From positions 1-53,883 of the forward strand of contig DASRJR010000250.1 in assembly GCA_035649395.1 (NCBI GenBank): a stretch of 53,883 nt of DNA, written 5' to 3'. Position numbers and translations under genes: made by a program. Source of the stretch: Gp6-AA40 sp035649395. Lineage in GTDB: Bacteria > Acidobacteriota > Vicinamibacteria > Vicinamibacterales > UBA2999. This document shows, piece after piece, positions 7,515-15,067 of this stretch. How positions within the stretch are numbered: the first letter of the stretch is position 1; each line of letters begins with the position of its first letter. The notes below the pieces were generated by a model. It saw only the letters and a program-made list of their open reading frames with translations. It did no database searches and was not told where the DNA came from.

Positions 7515-8483
7515 CTAGCCCTCAGGCTCCAGCAGGTCAGGAATCAGACCTTGACGTCGGGACACTTTTCTCACGTTCGGCCGACGTCTGCTCCCCTGCG
7601 CCCTGCTGCTCGTTCGCACAGCGAGGGCTTCGCGCGTGCGTTCGACGGCTTCGTCAAGGTAGCCCTGATCCATCTCGATACCGGCGAAGCTCACGCCCAG
7701 TTGCGCGCACGCCACCGCGGTCGATCCGAGTCCGAGAAACGGATCGACGACGAGACGGACGCGTTCGAGGCCGTGCAGTCGGAGGCACATCTCGGGCAAA
7801 CGCGGTGGGAACGTGGCGGGGTGCGGCCGTTCCTTCTCCCGGCTCTGAATCGTGTCGTAGGGAATGAACCACGTGTTGCCGCGGCAGCGCACGCCCGAGG
7901 CCGCCACCCGCCAGCGACCGATGTTCGACCGGTCCTGATAGCGCACGCCGACGGCCTGGCGGTCGAGCGGCGTCCGTCCCTCGCGCGTGAAATGGAAGAC
8001 GAACTCGTGGCAGTCGTGGAGAAAGCGGCGGCTGTTGATCGGTTTGTAGTGTCCGACGGCCAGGTCGTCGTCCAGGTTCGCGCGCGCACCGGCCAAGGCC
8101 TTTTCAATCGCGATCGATTTGATCCAGTGAATCGTGTTCTGCAGGTGCAGGAACGGCCGCGCGGCCTGGGCGACGTCGAGCGCTGTCCACGGGTCGGTCG
8201 GCTTCGCGCCGACGTTCAGGAACAGCGAGCCCGCGGGCGTCAGCACGCGCGCCGCGCGCTTCACCCACTCTGCGGTCCATTCGAGATATCGCTGACGCGG
8301 GATCGTATCGTCGTAGGTGCGATAACGGACACCGAGGTTGTAGGGAGGCGACGTGACGATCGCATCGACGGAGGATTCGGCGAACGCGTCGAGCACGCGC
8401 AAGCAGTCGCCGTGGTGAAAACGAAAGGTCGCCGTGCCGGAGGTTATTTGTGCGTGAAGTTCGGAACGAGAGCGAGGCACCAC
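7515..8483 (-). CDS. Site-specific DNA methyltransferase (beta class, N6-adenine or N4-cytosine)
   Basis: 322 residues. The catalytic motif IV TSPPYN (residues 44-49) comes before the SAM-binding motif I DPFLGLGSTA (247-255), so this is the beta-class order. The conserved ERPHPATFP segment lies between them. It transfers a methyl group from SAM to an exocyclic amino group of A or C in a recognition site that cannot be read from sequence. No restriction endonuclease or specificity subunit is adjacent, so it looks like an orphan enzyme used for regulation or strand marking, or a remnant of a lost system. The start is a double GTG (8483 or 8480); no ATG is in frame. The basic C-terminal tail (residues 295-315) is unusual. 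Confidence 0.9.
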   Translation of the reverse strand: MVPRSRSELHAQITSGTATFRFHHGDCLRVLDAFAESSVDAIVTSPPYNLGVRYRTYDDTIPRQRYLEWTAEWVKRAARVLTPAGSLFLNVGAKPTDPWTALDVAQAARPFLHLQNTIHWIKSIAIEKALAGARANLDDDLAVGHYKPINSRRFLHDCHEFVFHFTREGRTPLDRQAVGVRYQDRSNIGRWRVAASGVRCRGNTWFIPYDTIQSREKERPHPATFPPRLPEMCLRLHGLERVRLVVDPFLGLGSTAVACAQLGVSFAGIEMDQGYLDEAVERTREALAVRTSSRAQGSRRRPNVRKVSRRQGLIPDLLEPEG

Positions 8484-8526
8484 GGCGATTGTACGCGTGG
8501 TGCGTCGAAGATCGGGCAGTGAAGCG

Positions 8527-8733
8527 CTACGACGCTTGCGCGGCCGCCATCGACTGCGCGGCGGCGCTCAGATGCTCTGGAATCGTGTGATTTCGGCGAT
8601 GTCCGTGGAGTTCGCACTGCGTACCCTTCTCCTCCACGTACGACACCTCACGACTCGTCGCCAGCTCGCGATACCTGCCGATCACGCAACCGCATGACAG
8701 CGTTCGAAACCCTAGGAGTCGGACCAGGCTCAT
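8527..8733 (-). CDS. Small Cys/His-containing protein, possible zinc-binding domain
   Basis: 68 residues. Cysteines C14 and C16 (SCGCVIG) and the cluster C40-x2-H43-x-H45 (CELHGH) could form one zinc site, with YRELATSREVSYVE between. The ATG at 8733 has a good ribosome site: GAGGG on the minus strand, 9 nt upstream. That site is the main reason to believe the gene, together with a coherent metal-binding pattern and an Ala-rich C-terminal helix. It ends 43 nt before the start of the methyltransferase on the same strand and could be co-transcribed with it. I do not recognise the family, so the function is unknown. Confidence 0.5.
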   Translation of the reverse strand: MSLVRLLGFRTLSCGCVIGRYRELATSREVSYVEEKGTQCELHGHRRNHTIPEHLSAAAQSMAAAQAS

Positions 8734-8742
8734 TGCCGTTAT

Positions 8743-8747
8743 CCCTC
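8743..8747 (-). promoter_or_regulatory. Ribosome binding site GAGGG for the small Cys/His gene
   Basis: On the minus strand GAGGG lies 9 nt before the ATG at 8733 and supports translation of the 68-residue frame. Confidence 0.45.
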
Positions 8748-8982
8748 AACCCGGAATTTAGCAATCTGCGTACCGCCGTTGGTGACGCGACACGCGCGCA
8801 GCAGCCATGCGAGATTCAACGGAAACTACGACGATTTGGAACCTGGGGCGGCTCCGCTCGTGGACACTCGCGTGTCGTTCGGGTACAGCTCGTGTGTCAG
8901 CCTTGGATCACGTTCAATCTGTTGGAGCCGTCCTTCTCCTACGGCGACCTCAGGCCGGGCCGAGGCGCTCTCGGGCGGGAAG

Positions 8983-9028
8983 TGACAGTTTGTGACTGAC
9001 ACTTTGTTGTAGACCTGACATTTGTTGG
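8983..9028. repeat. Three direct TGACA-TTTGT boxes, possibly an insertion-sequence end remnant
   Basis: TGACAGTTTGT (8983), TGACACTTTGTT (8997) and TGACATTTGTTGG (9016) repeat at 14- and 19-nt steps. Closely spaced subterminal repeats of this sort are found at the ends of some insertion sequences such as the IS21 group, but no transposase and no second end are visible. They could equally be operator sites. Confidence 0.35.
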
Positions 9029-9050
9029 TACTGGGGCAGCCTTTCTGACC

Positions 9051-9596
9051 TCAGGCCCTCGGCTTCGAACCGCCCGATCGGATCGCACGGTAGCTTTCGA
9101 GCTCGACCGTCCGTTGGCGGGCGGCCGCCCAGCGAGCGCGCGCCAGTCGAATCAGAAACGCGGCGTGGAGGAGTCCCACCACGGCCAGCTCGATGCGGGT
9201 CGTGTTCGCGGAGAACAGGGGAATCACGTTCGCGATCGTGGCACCGCCGAGCAAGACCGTGAACAACGGATCGACGCCGCCGCCTGGGAGCGCGGGGCCC
9301 ACCAACATGCACGTCGTTTCCCACTGTGGCCCGTCATTTCCCACCTCGTAATAGACCTGGAGGTAGCGGCCGATTCGTTCCACGCCGACATGTAGAGCGT
9401 GGATTCCCTCGAAGCCTGCGGCCAGTATGGCGAGCGAGAACACGCTGGCCAGGGGTGTCGTGTGGCCCGTAATGAGGATGGTGGAGACGAGGATTGCCCA
9501 CCCGAGCATGGTCACCGGCAGGAGGATGATGCGGACCGTTCCACGGGTCGAGATCGTATGTCTGAGTATCTTGAACTCGGATTCGGTCAGGCCCAT
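9051..9596 (-). CDS. Hypothetical integral membrane protein
   Basis: 181 residues with about four hydrophobic segments: residues 23-43 (ILLPVTMLGWAILVSTILI), 48-66 (LASVFSLAILAAGFEGI), a central pair around 112-128, and 136-150 (LAVVGLLHAAFLI). The N terminus GLTESEFKILRHTISTRGT is amphipathic and cytosolic-looking, and the C terminus is basic, so the protein sits in the inner membrane. A conserved-looking loop HVGVERIGRYLQVYYE lies after the second segment. No family was recognised. The gene stands alone, divergent from the D,D-peptidase gene at 9737. Confidence 0.7.
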   Translation of the reverse strand: MGLTESEFKILRHTISTRGTVRIILLPVTMLGWAILVSTILITGHTTPLASVFSLAILAAGFEGIHALHVGVERIGRYLQVYYEVGNDGPQWETTCMLVGPALPGGGVDPLFTVLLGGATIANVIPLFSANTTRIELAVVGLLHAAFLIRLARARWAAARQRTVELESYRAIRSGGSKPRA

Positions 9597-9666
9597 GACG
9601 AGCTGGCACCTTTCTTGGAAGAGCCGGGCCTGTAGAGAAAACGTCGGCCGGCGCGAGTCAAAGGAC

Positions 9667-9694
9667 TTGCCAAGTGCAGTTTGTCTGCTAGAAT
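9667..9694 (+). promoter_or_regulatory. Sigma70-type promoter of the D,D-peptidase gene
   Basis: -35 TTGCCA (9667-9672), a 16-nt spacer and -10 TAGAAT (9689-9694) preceded by TGC, an extended -10. The predicted leader is about 35 nt, unlike the leaderless genes in this window. Confidence 0.6.
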
Positions 9695-9736
9695 GCCGAT
9701 ACCTCTTGTAACCAGCTGTCTCGTAAAGGCTTCCCC

Positions 9737-10804
9737 GTGATCCGATTCCGAATCTCTACGATTGTCCACCGTCTCGGTATCCTCACGGCTCTTCTGTGTT
9801 TTGGCCTCTCGGCCGACACTTTTGCTGGCCAGACGAGCCGGCGGCCGTCGAGCCCGTCAAAGCGGCTCACGCTCGCCAAAACGACCAAGAGCAAGACCAC
9901 CTATTCGGCCGCGAACTCGCGCCGCCGTCGTCAGAGCGTTGCCCGTGCCCGGGCCGCGGCGCAGGCGCGCGTCCTTCGTGAGGCCCAGGAACCTCGATAC
10001 AAGCTCGACGCGAGCGGTGCGCTCGTCCCGGACGTGCGTGCGGAAGCCGCCATTATCTACGACTCGACCACCGGTCAGGTCCTCTGGGAGCTCAACTCGC
10101 AGAACCAGCGGTCGATCGCCAGCATCACGAAGGTGATGACGGCGGCGGTGTTCATGGAGGATTCTCCCGACCTTTCGGAGACGGTGACCGTCGAGCGGTC
10201 CGATGTCCGCGCGGCCTCGACCACCTACCTGCGCGCCGGTTACAAGGTCACCAAGGGCGATCTGCTGCATCTGACGCTCATCGCGTCTGACAACGCCGCG
10301 GCACGTGCGCTCGCGCGCGTCTCGAAGTACGGCTCGGACGCGTTCATCGATCGCATGAACCAGAAGGCCAAGGAGCTCGGGCTGACGAGCACCAGCTATT
10401 CCGACCCGTCAGGTTTGCTCTCGGCCAATGTGTCGTCGGCGTACGACATGGCGAAGCTGATTACCTACGTCTCGGCGGACGATCGCATTTCCAGCGTGAT
10501 GCGGAAGCAGAGCTACAGCGTGAACGCGGGCCGGCGCGTGATCAACATTCATTCGACGAATCAGCTCGTGATGAAGGGCGACGTCGACGTCCAGGCAGGG
10601 AAGACGGGCTTCATCCGCAGCGCCGGCTACTGCCTCGCGACGCTGCTGCGTCTGCCGCAGGGGCCCGAGGTGGCGGTCGTCGTGCTCGGCGCCAAGTCGA
10701 ACGCCGGTCGTTTCTGGGAGACTCGGCACCTGTTCAACTGGTTGTCGACGAAGGCGCAGGATCTGCTGGGCGTGCCGACCGAAGCGGCGGCGACGGCGAA
10801 CTAA
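9737..10804 (+). CDS. D-alanyl-D-alanine carboxypeptidase/endopeptidase (peptidase family S11)
   Basis: A penicillin-binding-protein-type D,D-peptidase of 355 residues acting on peptidoglycan stem peptides in the periplasm. An N-terminal signal or anchor segment (residues 8-30) is followed by a basic Ser/Arg/Ala-rich linker. The three active-site motifs are intact: SITK with nucleophile S129 and K132, SDN at 184-186 and KTG at 289-291. It lacks the C-terminal membrane-anchoring helix of classical PBP5, which makes it closer to PBP7 (PbpG). The start codon is GTG. It faces fdhE on the other strand with a 10-nt gap. Confidence 0.92.
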   Translation: MIRFRISTIVHRLGILTALLCFGLSADTFAGQTSRRPSSPSKRLTLAKTTKSKTTYSAANSRRRRQSVARARAAAQARVLREAQEPRYKLDASGALVPDVRAEAAIIYDSTTGQVLWELNSQNQRSIASITKVMTAAVFMEDSPDLSETVTVERSDVRAASTTYLRAGYKVTKGDLLHLTLIASDNAAARALARVSKYGSDAFIDRMNQKAKELGLTSTSYSDPSGLLSANVSSAYDMAKLITYVSADDRISSVMRKQSYSVNAGRRVINIHSTNQLVMKGDVDVQAGKTGFIRSAGYCLATLLRLPQGPEVAVVVLGAKSNAGRFWETRHLFNWLSTKAQDLLGVPTEAAATAN

Positions 10805-10814
10805 GACTCAAAAC

Positions 10815-11702
10815 TCAAGACGTATATCCCCGTTGCATCGCGGCCGCGTCGAGCGGCAGCGTGGCGACGCTGTCGACCATTGGCATCACCGGCCGCGTCG
10901 CGCGACGGCCGTCGTAGGCCTTGAGATACCGATGGCAGACGTCGCACGCGTAGACACGATACTGCCCGTCGGGCGTGGCAAACGACGTGATGCGCGCGCG
11001 GTTGCTGTTGCGGCAGTACGGGCAGGTCAGCGGCTCGAACTTCCATCGCAGTGCGCAGCGGCTGCAGATCAGGTGACGGTCCGCTGACGGAGTGATCACG
11101 GAGAAATCCGGCTCACCGCCGCACAACGCGCAATTCGCGTGCGTCCAGATCGCCAGCTCCGGACGCTGTTGCAATACCTCGGCGCAGCGCGACAGGAACG
11201 GACGCATCGCCAGCGCGATCACCTGGTGCAGCATCTCGTTGTCGGCGTCCACGGCGATGGCCGCGACGTCGGGACCGGCGGTGGCGGCCAGCTGCCGCTC
11301 CGCCCCGGCGCGATACCACCGCGCGACGACATCGAGCAGATTCATGTCGCGCCCGACCGCCTGCGCTTTCGCGTAATCGGGTTCCTCGATCGCGCCGAAC
11401 CGTCGCAACACGTCCGCCGTCTGACGCACCATCAGTCGCAGATCGGTCAAGTCGAGCGGGATGTTCTCGAAGCGCAGCATCGGCCGCGCCTCGGCTTGAT
11501 GACGCGTGAGCGTCTCCGCCGAGAGATCGAGGGTCGGCAGCGGCACGCGGACCTGAATCCGGCGCTGCAGCTCCAGCAGCTCGAGATGAAGGTCGACGGC
11601 GGACGCCAGCTCGGGGTTGCGTTGTCGGATGGCCAGCAGCTCCACCGATTCACGCGATTCCGTGCGCGGCGGCCGCGACGGCCGGGAGGCCGGATCGCTC
11701 AC
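10815..11702 (-). CDS. fdhE: FdhE-like formate dehydrogenase accessory protein
   Basis: 295 residues, matching the FdhE family (about 300). The C-terminal half holds four CxxC pairs in the family order: CALCGGEP, CSRCALRW, CPYCRN and CDVCHRYLK. In E. coli FdhE binds the formate dehydrogenase catalytic subunit and is needed for its activity, probably through redox or iron-sulfur handling. No formate dehydrogenase gene is in the window, so the client may be elsewhere or may be another molybdoenzyme. The start is GTG at 11702. The gene is divergent from glgA with only 17 nt between start codons, so the two promoters must overlap coding sequence. Confidence 0.85.
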   Translation of the reverse strand: MSDPASRPSRPPRTESRESVELLAIRQRNPELASAVDLHLELLELQRRIQVRVPLPTLDLSAETLTRHQAEARPMLRFENIPLDLTDLRLMVRQTADVLRRFGAIEEPDYAKAQAVGRDMNLLDVVARWYRAGAERQLAATAGPDVAAIAVDADNEMLHQVIALAMRPFLSRCAEVLQQRPELAIWTHANCALCGGEPDFSVITPSADRHLICSRCALRWKFEPLTCPYCRNSNRARITSFATPDGQYRVYACDVCHRYLKAYDGRRATRPVMPMVDSVATLPLDAAAMQRGYTS

Positions 11703-11708
11703 CGTGCG

Positions 11709-11714
11709 ATCATA
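11709..11714 (-). promoter_or_regulatory. Candidate -10 (TATGAT) of fdhE, leaderless
   Basis: On the minus strand TATGAT ends 6 nt before the GTG at 11702. It fills most of the 17-nt space to the glgA start. Confidence 0.5.
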
Positions 11715-11719
11715 ACGCA

Positions 11720-13207
11720 GTGCGAATACTGATGGTCGCCTCCGAGGCGCAGCCCTTTGCCAAGACGGGAGGGCTGGCCGACGTGCTCGGCGCGCTGCCG
11801 CGCGCGCTCGCGCGCCTCGGTCACGACGTCGATGTGGTGATACCTCGGTACCGCGGGATCACCGCAGGCGAACGGGCGGCGACCATTCGAGTTGCGCTCG
11901 GTGGTCAGGTGGCCGACGCCACGATCTGGACACTGACCGATGGCGGCGTGCGCACGGCCTTGATCGATTATCCGCCGTACTTCGATCGCGACTATCTCTA
12001 CGGCGTCGCCGATCGTGATTACGCCGACAACGCAGAGCGCTTTGCGTTCTTCTCGCAGGCGTCGCTCGAGTGGGCGTCGCACGCGGATCGGCCGTACGAC
12101 ATCGTGCACGCACACGATTGGCAGGCCGGACTCGTGCCGCTCCTGCTTCAACGCGCCGATCCTGCACGCTGGCCGCGGCGGCCGGCCACTGTGTTCACGA
12201 TTCACAACCTCGCGTACCAGGGCATCTTCGACGCCAGCTGGCTGCCGCGTCTTGGCCTGGGCTGGGAGCTGATGCGAGTCGATGCCATCGAGTACTGGGG
12301 CCGCATCAGCTATCTCAAGGCCGGCATCGTGTTCAGTTCGCTGGTGACGACGGTCAGCCCCCGCTACGCGCAGGAAATCCAGACGCCGGAGCTGGGCTTT
12401 GGATTCGATGGGATCCTGCGGGCGCGCAGCCAGGATCTCATCGGAATCCTGAATGGAATCGATTACGATCAGTGGGATCCGGCCCGTGACCCGAACCTTC
12501 CAGTGCCCTTTGATGCGTCAAAGCTAACGGGCAAGGCAGCGGCCAAGCGGAAGATCGTCGAAACGTTCGGGCTGGCCTCGTCTCGGCAAGGGCGGCATTG
12601 CCCGCTGGTGGCGATGATTTCGCGAATGGTCGACCAGAAGGGGTTCGACCTGCTGGCGACGCTGGCGCCAGGCTTTCCCGACCTGGACGCATCGTTCGTG
12701 CTGCTGGGGACGGGGGAGCGACGGTACGAAGATCTCTGGCGTGAGCTCGCGGCGCGCCACCCGGATCGGATCGGCGTGAAGATCGGATTCGACGAACGGC
12801 TGGCTCATTTGATGGAGGGTGGCGCAGACATCTTCCTGATGCCCTCACGGTTCGAGCCGTGCGGGTTGAACCAGATGTACAGCCTTCGTTATGGAACGGT
12901 GCCGGTGGTTCGTGCAACCGGCGGGCTTTACGATACGGTTGAGGATGTCGCGGCAGCACGTCGAAGTGGGGCCCGCGGTCGAACGGGCACGGGGTTTACG
13001 TTCAGCGAGCATTCCCCGGCTGCGTTGCTGGCGGCATTGAGCCGCGCCGTCGAGGCGTTTTCGAACCGGCCGCTGTGGAGACGCACGCAGCAGGCCGGCA
13101 TGCGGCAGGATTTTTCGTGGGACGCGTCGGCGCGCGCATACGTCGACGTATACGAGCGGGCGGCCACAATGACGCACGCCGTGCCCGATTCGGTAGGAGA
13201 CCGCTGA
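11720..13207 (+). CDS. glgA: Glycogen synthase (ADP-glucose, GT5)
   Basis: 495 residues. Transfers glucose from ADP-glucose to the growing alpha-1,4-glucan. The N terminus MRILMVASEAQPFAKTGGLADV contains the KTGG donor-binding motif (residues 15-18). The second Rossmann half shows the expected acidic motif near EPCGLNQMYSLRYGT and GGLYDTVEDV. It is the first gene of a plus-strand group: trxA overlaps its stop by one base (TGATG). Pairing glycogen synthase with thioredoxin genes is unusual; redox control of glycogen synthesis is a tempting but unproven reading. The GTG start gives the normal family N terminus. Confidence 0.95.
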   Translation: MRILMVASEAQPFAKTGGLADVLGALPRALARLGHDVDVVIPRYRGITAGERAATIRVALGGQVADATIWTLTDGGVRTALIDYPPYFDRDYLYGVADRDYADNAERFAFFSQASLEWASHADRPYDIVHAHDWQAGLVPLLLQRADPARWPRRPATVFTIHNLAYQGIFDASWLPRLGLGWELMRVDAIEYWGRISYLKAGIVFSSLVTTVSPRYAQEIQTPELGFGFDGILRARSQDLIGILNGIDYDQWDPARDPNLPVPFDASKLTGKAAAKRKIVETFGLASSRQGRHCPLVAMISRMVDQKGFDLLATLAPGFPDLDASFVLLGTGERRYEDLWRELAARHPDRIGVKIGFDERLAHLMEGGADIFLMPSRFEPCGLNQMYSLRYGTVPVVRATGGLYDTVEDVAAARRSGARGRTGTGFTFSEHSPAALLAALSRAVEAFSNRPLWRRTQQAGMRQDFSWDASARAYVDVYERAATMTHAVPDSVGDR

Positions 13208-13563
13208 TGGCATCAGAAAAGGTGAAGACGTTCACGGACAACAACTTTGACGATGAGACCAAGAAGGGCGTGGTGCTCGTCGACTTCTGGGCCGAATGGT
13301 GCGGTCCGTGCCGGCGGCTCGCGCCGACGGTCGACGCGCTGGCGTCGGAGTTCGACGGTCGCGTCACCGTGGCGAAGTTGAACGTCGACGAGAACCCCAA
13401 CGTCCCGGGTCGCTACGCCGTGCGCGGTATTCCGACGCTGCTGCTGTTCAAGGAAGGCGAGCTGACCGAGACGATTGTCGGCCTTCGTTCGAAGGAAGAC
13501 ATCGCCCGTTTGCTCGAGCGTCACCTCCCCGCCTCGACATCTGTCGAATCGCGCGGAGCGTAA
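13207..13563 (+). CDS. trxA: Thioredoxin
   Basis: 118 residues with the classical active site WCGPC (C32, C35) in VDFWAEWCGPCRR, and the cis-proline loop GIPTLLLFKEGE. It reduces protein disulfides in the cytosol and is recharged by thioredoxin reductase, encoded directly downstream. The ATG overlaps the glgA TGA by one base, indicating translational coupling. A longer frame beginning inside glgA was rejected because its extra residues are glgA out-of-frame translation. The C terminus has a short Ser-rich tail beyond the fold. Confidence 0.96.
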   Translation: MASEKVKTFTDNNFDDETKKGVVLVDFWAEWCGPCRRLAPTVDALASEFDGRVTVAKLNVDENPNVPGRYAVRGIPTLLLFKEGELTETIVGLRSKEDIARLLERHLPASTSVESRGA

Positions 13564-13564
13564 T

Positions 13565-14527
13565 GTGGCCGATCGCAAGGTCGTGATCATCGGGTCGGGG
13601 CCCGCCGGCTTGACCGCCGCCTTGTATACGGCGCGCGCCAATCTCACGCCGCTGCTCGTCGAAGGGCTCGAGGCCGGTGGTCAGCTGATGCTGACGACCA
13701 TGGTCGAGAACTGGCCAGGGTTCCGTGACGGCATCATGGGGCCCGACCTGATGACTGAGATGCGGGCCCAGGCCGAGCGCTTCGGCGCGGAAATCGTGCA
13801 AGGCAACGTCACGCGCGTCGACCTGCAGCAGCGGCCGTTCAAGATCACCTTCGAGGACGGCAAGCACGTCACGACCGAGACGGTGATCATCGCGACCGGC
13901 GCGTCGGCACGATGGCTCGAGATCGGCTCCGATCGCAAGCTCGCCGGCCACGGCGTCTCGACGTGCGCCACGTGCGACGGCTACTTCTTTCGCGGCAAGC
14001 CGATCGCCGTCGTCGGCGGCGGCGATTCCGCGATGGAGGAAGCGATCTACCTGACCCGCTTCGCGTCGAAGGTGTCGGTCATTCACCGGCGCGACTCGCT
14101 TCGCGCGTCGAAGATCATGCAGGACAAGGCGTTCGCGAACCCGAAGATCGAGTTCATCTGGGACTCGGAGATCGCTGAAGTGCAGCCGACGCCCAATGGC
14201 GAAGTTGGCGGTGTGTTGGTCCGAAATCTCAAGACCGGACACCTGCGCCAGTTGCCGCTCGACGGTGTGTTCATCGCGATTGGCCACACGCCGAACACGT
14301 CGCTCTTCGTCGGTCAGATCGAGCTCGACGAAAACGGCTACATCCGCACGCGCGGCGGTTCGCGTACCAGTGTGCCGGGCGTGTTCGCTGCGGGAGATGT
14401 GCAGGATCACATCTATCGGCAGGCGATCACGGCCGCGGGGTCGGGGTGCATGGCCGCGCTCGATGCCGAGCGCTACCTCGAAGGGCTCCACCTGGCCGAC
14501 GATACGCCAATGGCTCACGCCGGTTGA
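13565..14527 (+). CDS. trxB: Thioredoxin reductase (NADPH)
   Basis: 320 residues, the usual length for the low-molecular-weight enzyme. FAD site GSGPAG (10-15), redox-active CATC (134-137) within STCATCDGYFF, NADPH site GGGDSAMEEA, and the second FAD motif GVFAAGDVQD near the C terminus. It passes electrons from NADPH to thioredoxin. The GTG start follows the trxA stop by one nucleotide. The trxA-trxB pairing is a complete cytosolic disulfide-reducing module. Confidence 0.96.
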   Translation: MADRKVVIIGSGPAGLTAALYTARANLTPLLVEGLEAGGQLMLTTMVENWPGFRDGIMGPDLMTEMRAQAERFGAEIVQGNVTRVDLQQRPFKITFEDGKHVTTETVIIATGASARWLEIGSDRKLAGHGVSTCATCDGYFFRGKPIAVVGGGDSAMEEAIYLTRFASKVSVIHRRDSLRASKIMQDKAFANPKIEFIWDSEIAEVQPTPNGEVGGVLVRNLKTGHLRQLPLDGVFIAIGHTPNTSLFVGQIELDENGYIRTRGGSRTSVPGVFAAGDVQDHIYRQAITAAGSGCMAALDAERYLEGLHLADDTPMAHAG

Positions 14528-14533
14528 TACACT
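14528..14533 (+). promoter_or_regulatory. Candidate -10 (TACACT) upstream of the DinB-like gene
   Basis: TACACT ends 10 nt before the GTG at 14544 and overlaps the region just after the trxB stop. No Shine-Dalgarno sequence follows it. Confidence 0.35.
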
Positions 14534-14543
14534 CGATACAGCC

Positions 14544-15020
14544 GTGGACGGTGAGATCCGTCAGCTCCTCTTTCTAATCGATACCGCGTACGACCACGTG
14601 TCGTGGCACGGGACCAATCTACGCGGTTCATTACGCGGCATCACTCCCAAACAGGCCGCCTGGCGTCCTGGGCCCCGTCGTCACAACATCTGGGAGCTCG
14701 TCGTACATGCGGCGTATTGGAAGTATGTGGCGTGGCGGCGTCTGACAGGTGCCGCGAGAGGGTCGTTTGCGGAGAACGGATCGAACTGGTTCGAGCGGTC
14801 CACCGACATCACAACGAAGGCCTGGCAGGCCGATCTGCGTGTGCTCGCCGAGACCCATCGCACGCTGCGGGCCGCAGTCGCCGAGCTCGATTCGCGCACA
14901 CTCGATCGACCGCTGGGTAGAAACAGCCGGACGACGTCCCGCGCGCTCGTCACGGGCGTCGCCGCGCACGACATCTATCACGGAGGGCAGATTCAGTTGT
15001 TGAAGCGACTGAGCCGCTGA
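14544..15020 (+). CDS. DinB-superfamily protein
   Basis: 158 residues folding as a four-helix bundle of the DinB/YfiT type. Candidate metal ligands are in place: His in ELVVHAAYWKYVAW and the C-terminal HDIYHGGQIQLLKR, the family's typical HxxxH-like end. Proteins of this superfamily include metal-dependent thiol S-transferases (bacillithiol and mycothiol transferases) and many of unknown function. Following the thioredoxin genes, a thiol-related role is conceivable but not shown. The GTG at 14544 gives the standard N-terminal helix; the longer open frame is antisense or out-of-frame trxB sequence. Confidence 0.8.
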   Translation: MDGEIRQLLFLIDTAYDHVSWHGTNLRGSLRGITPKQAAWRPGPRRHNIWELVVHAAYWKYVAWRRLTGAARGSFAENGSNWFERSTDITTKAWQADLRVLAETHRTLRAAVAELDSRTLDRPLGRNSRTTSRALVTGVAAHDIYHGGQIQLLKRLSR

Positions 15021-15033
15021 TCGCCGAGCCTGG

Positions 15034-15050
15034 AAGGCCCGGCCTACACT
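15034..15050 (-). repeat. 17-nt interspersed repeat, copy 1
   Basis: Read on the minus strand this is AGTGTAGGCCGGGCCTT, identical to copy 2 at 16661-16677 on the plus strand. It lies between the convergent stops of the DinB-like gene and mnmA. Confidence 0.7.
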
Positions 15051-15067
15051 GCATCGACAGAGCTAAT

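Larger units (their letters stand above)
8734..9050. other. Intergenic region of about 317 nt without a convincing gene
   Basis: Apart from the GAGGG site, the region has no credible coding frame: the longest plus-strand frame (8694-8999) is compositionally unlike a protein and overlaps the small gene antisense. The right end carries three TGACA(N)TTTGT boxes (8983-9028). The region may be decayed mobile DNA. Confidence 0.5.

Noticed and set aside
8694..8999. 101-codon plus-strand frame in the 8.7-9.0 kb gap
   Set aside because: It overlaps the small Cys/His gene antisense, has no ribosome site, and its composition does not look protein-like.
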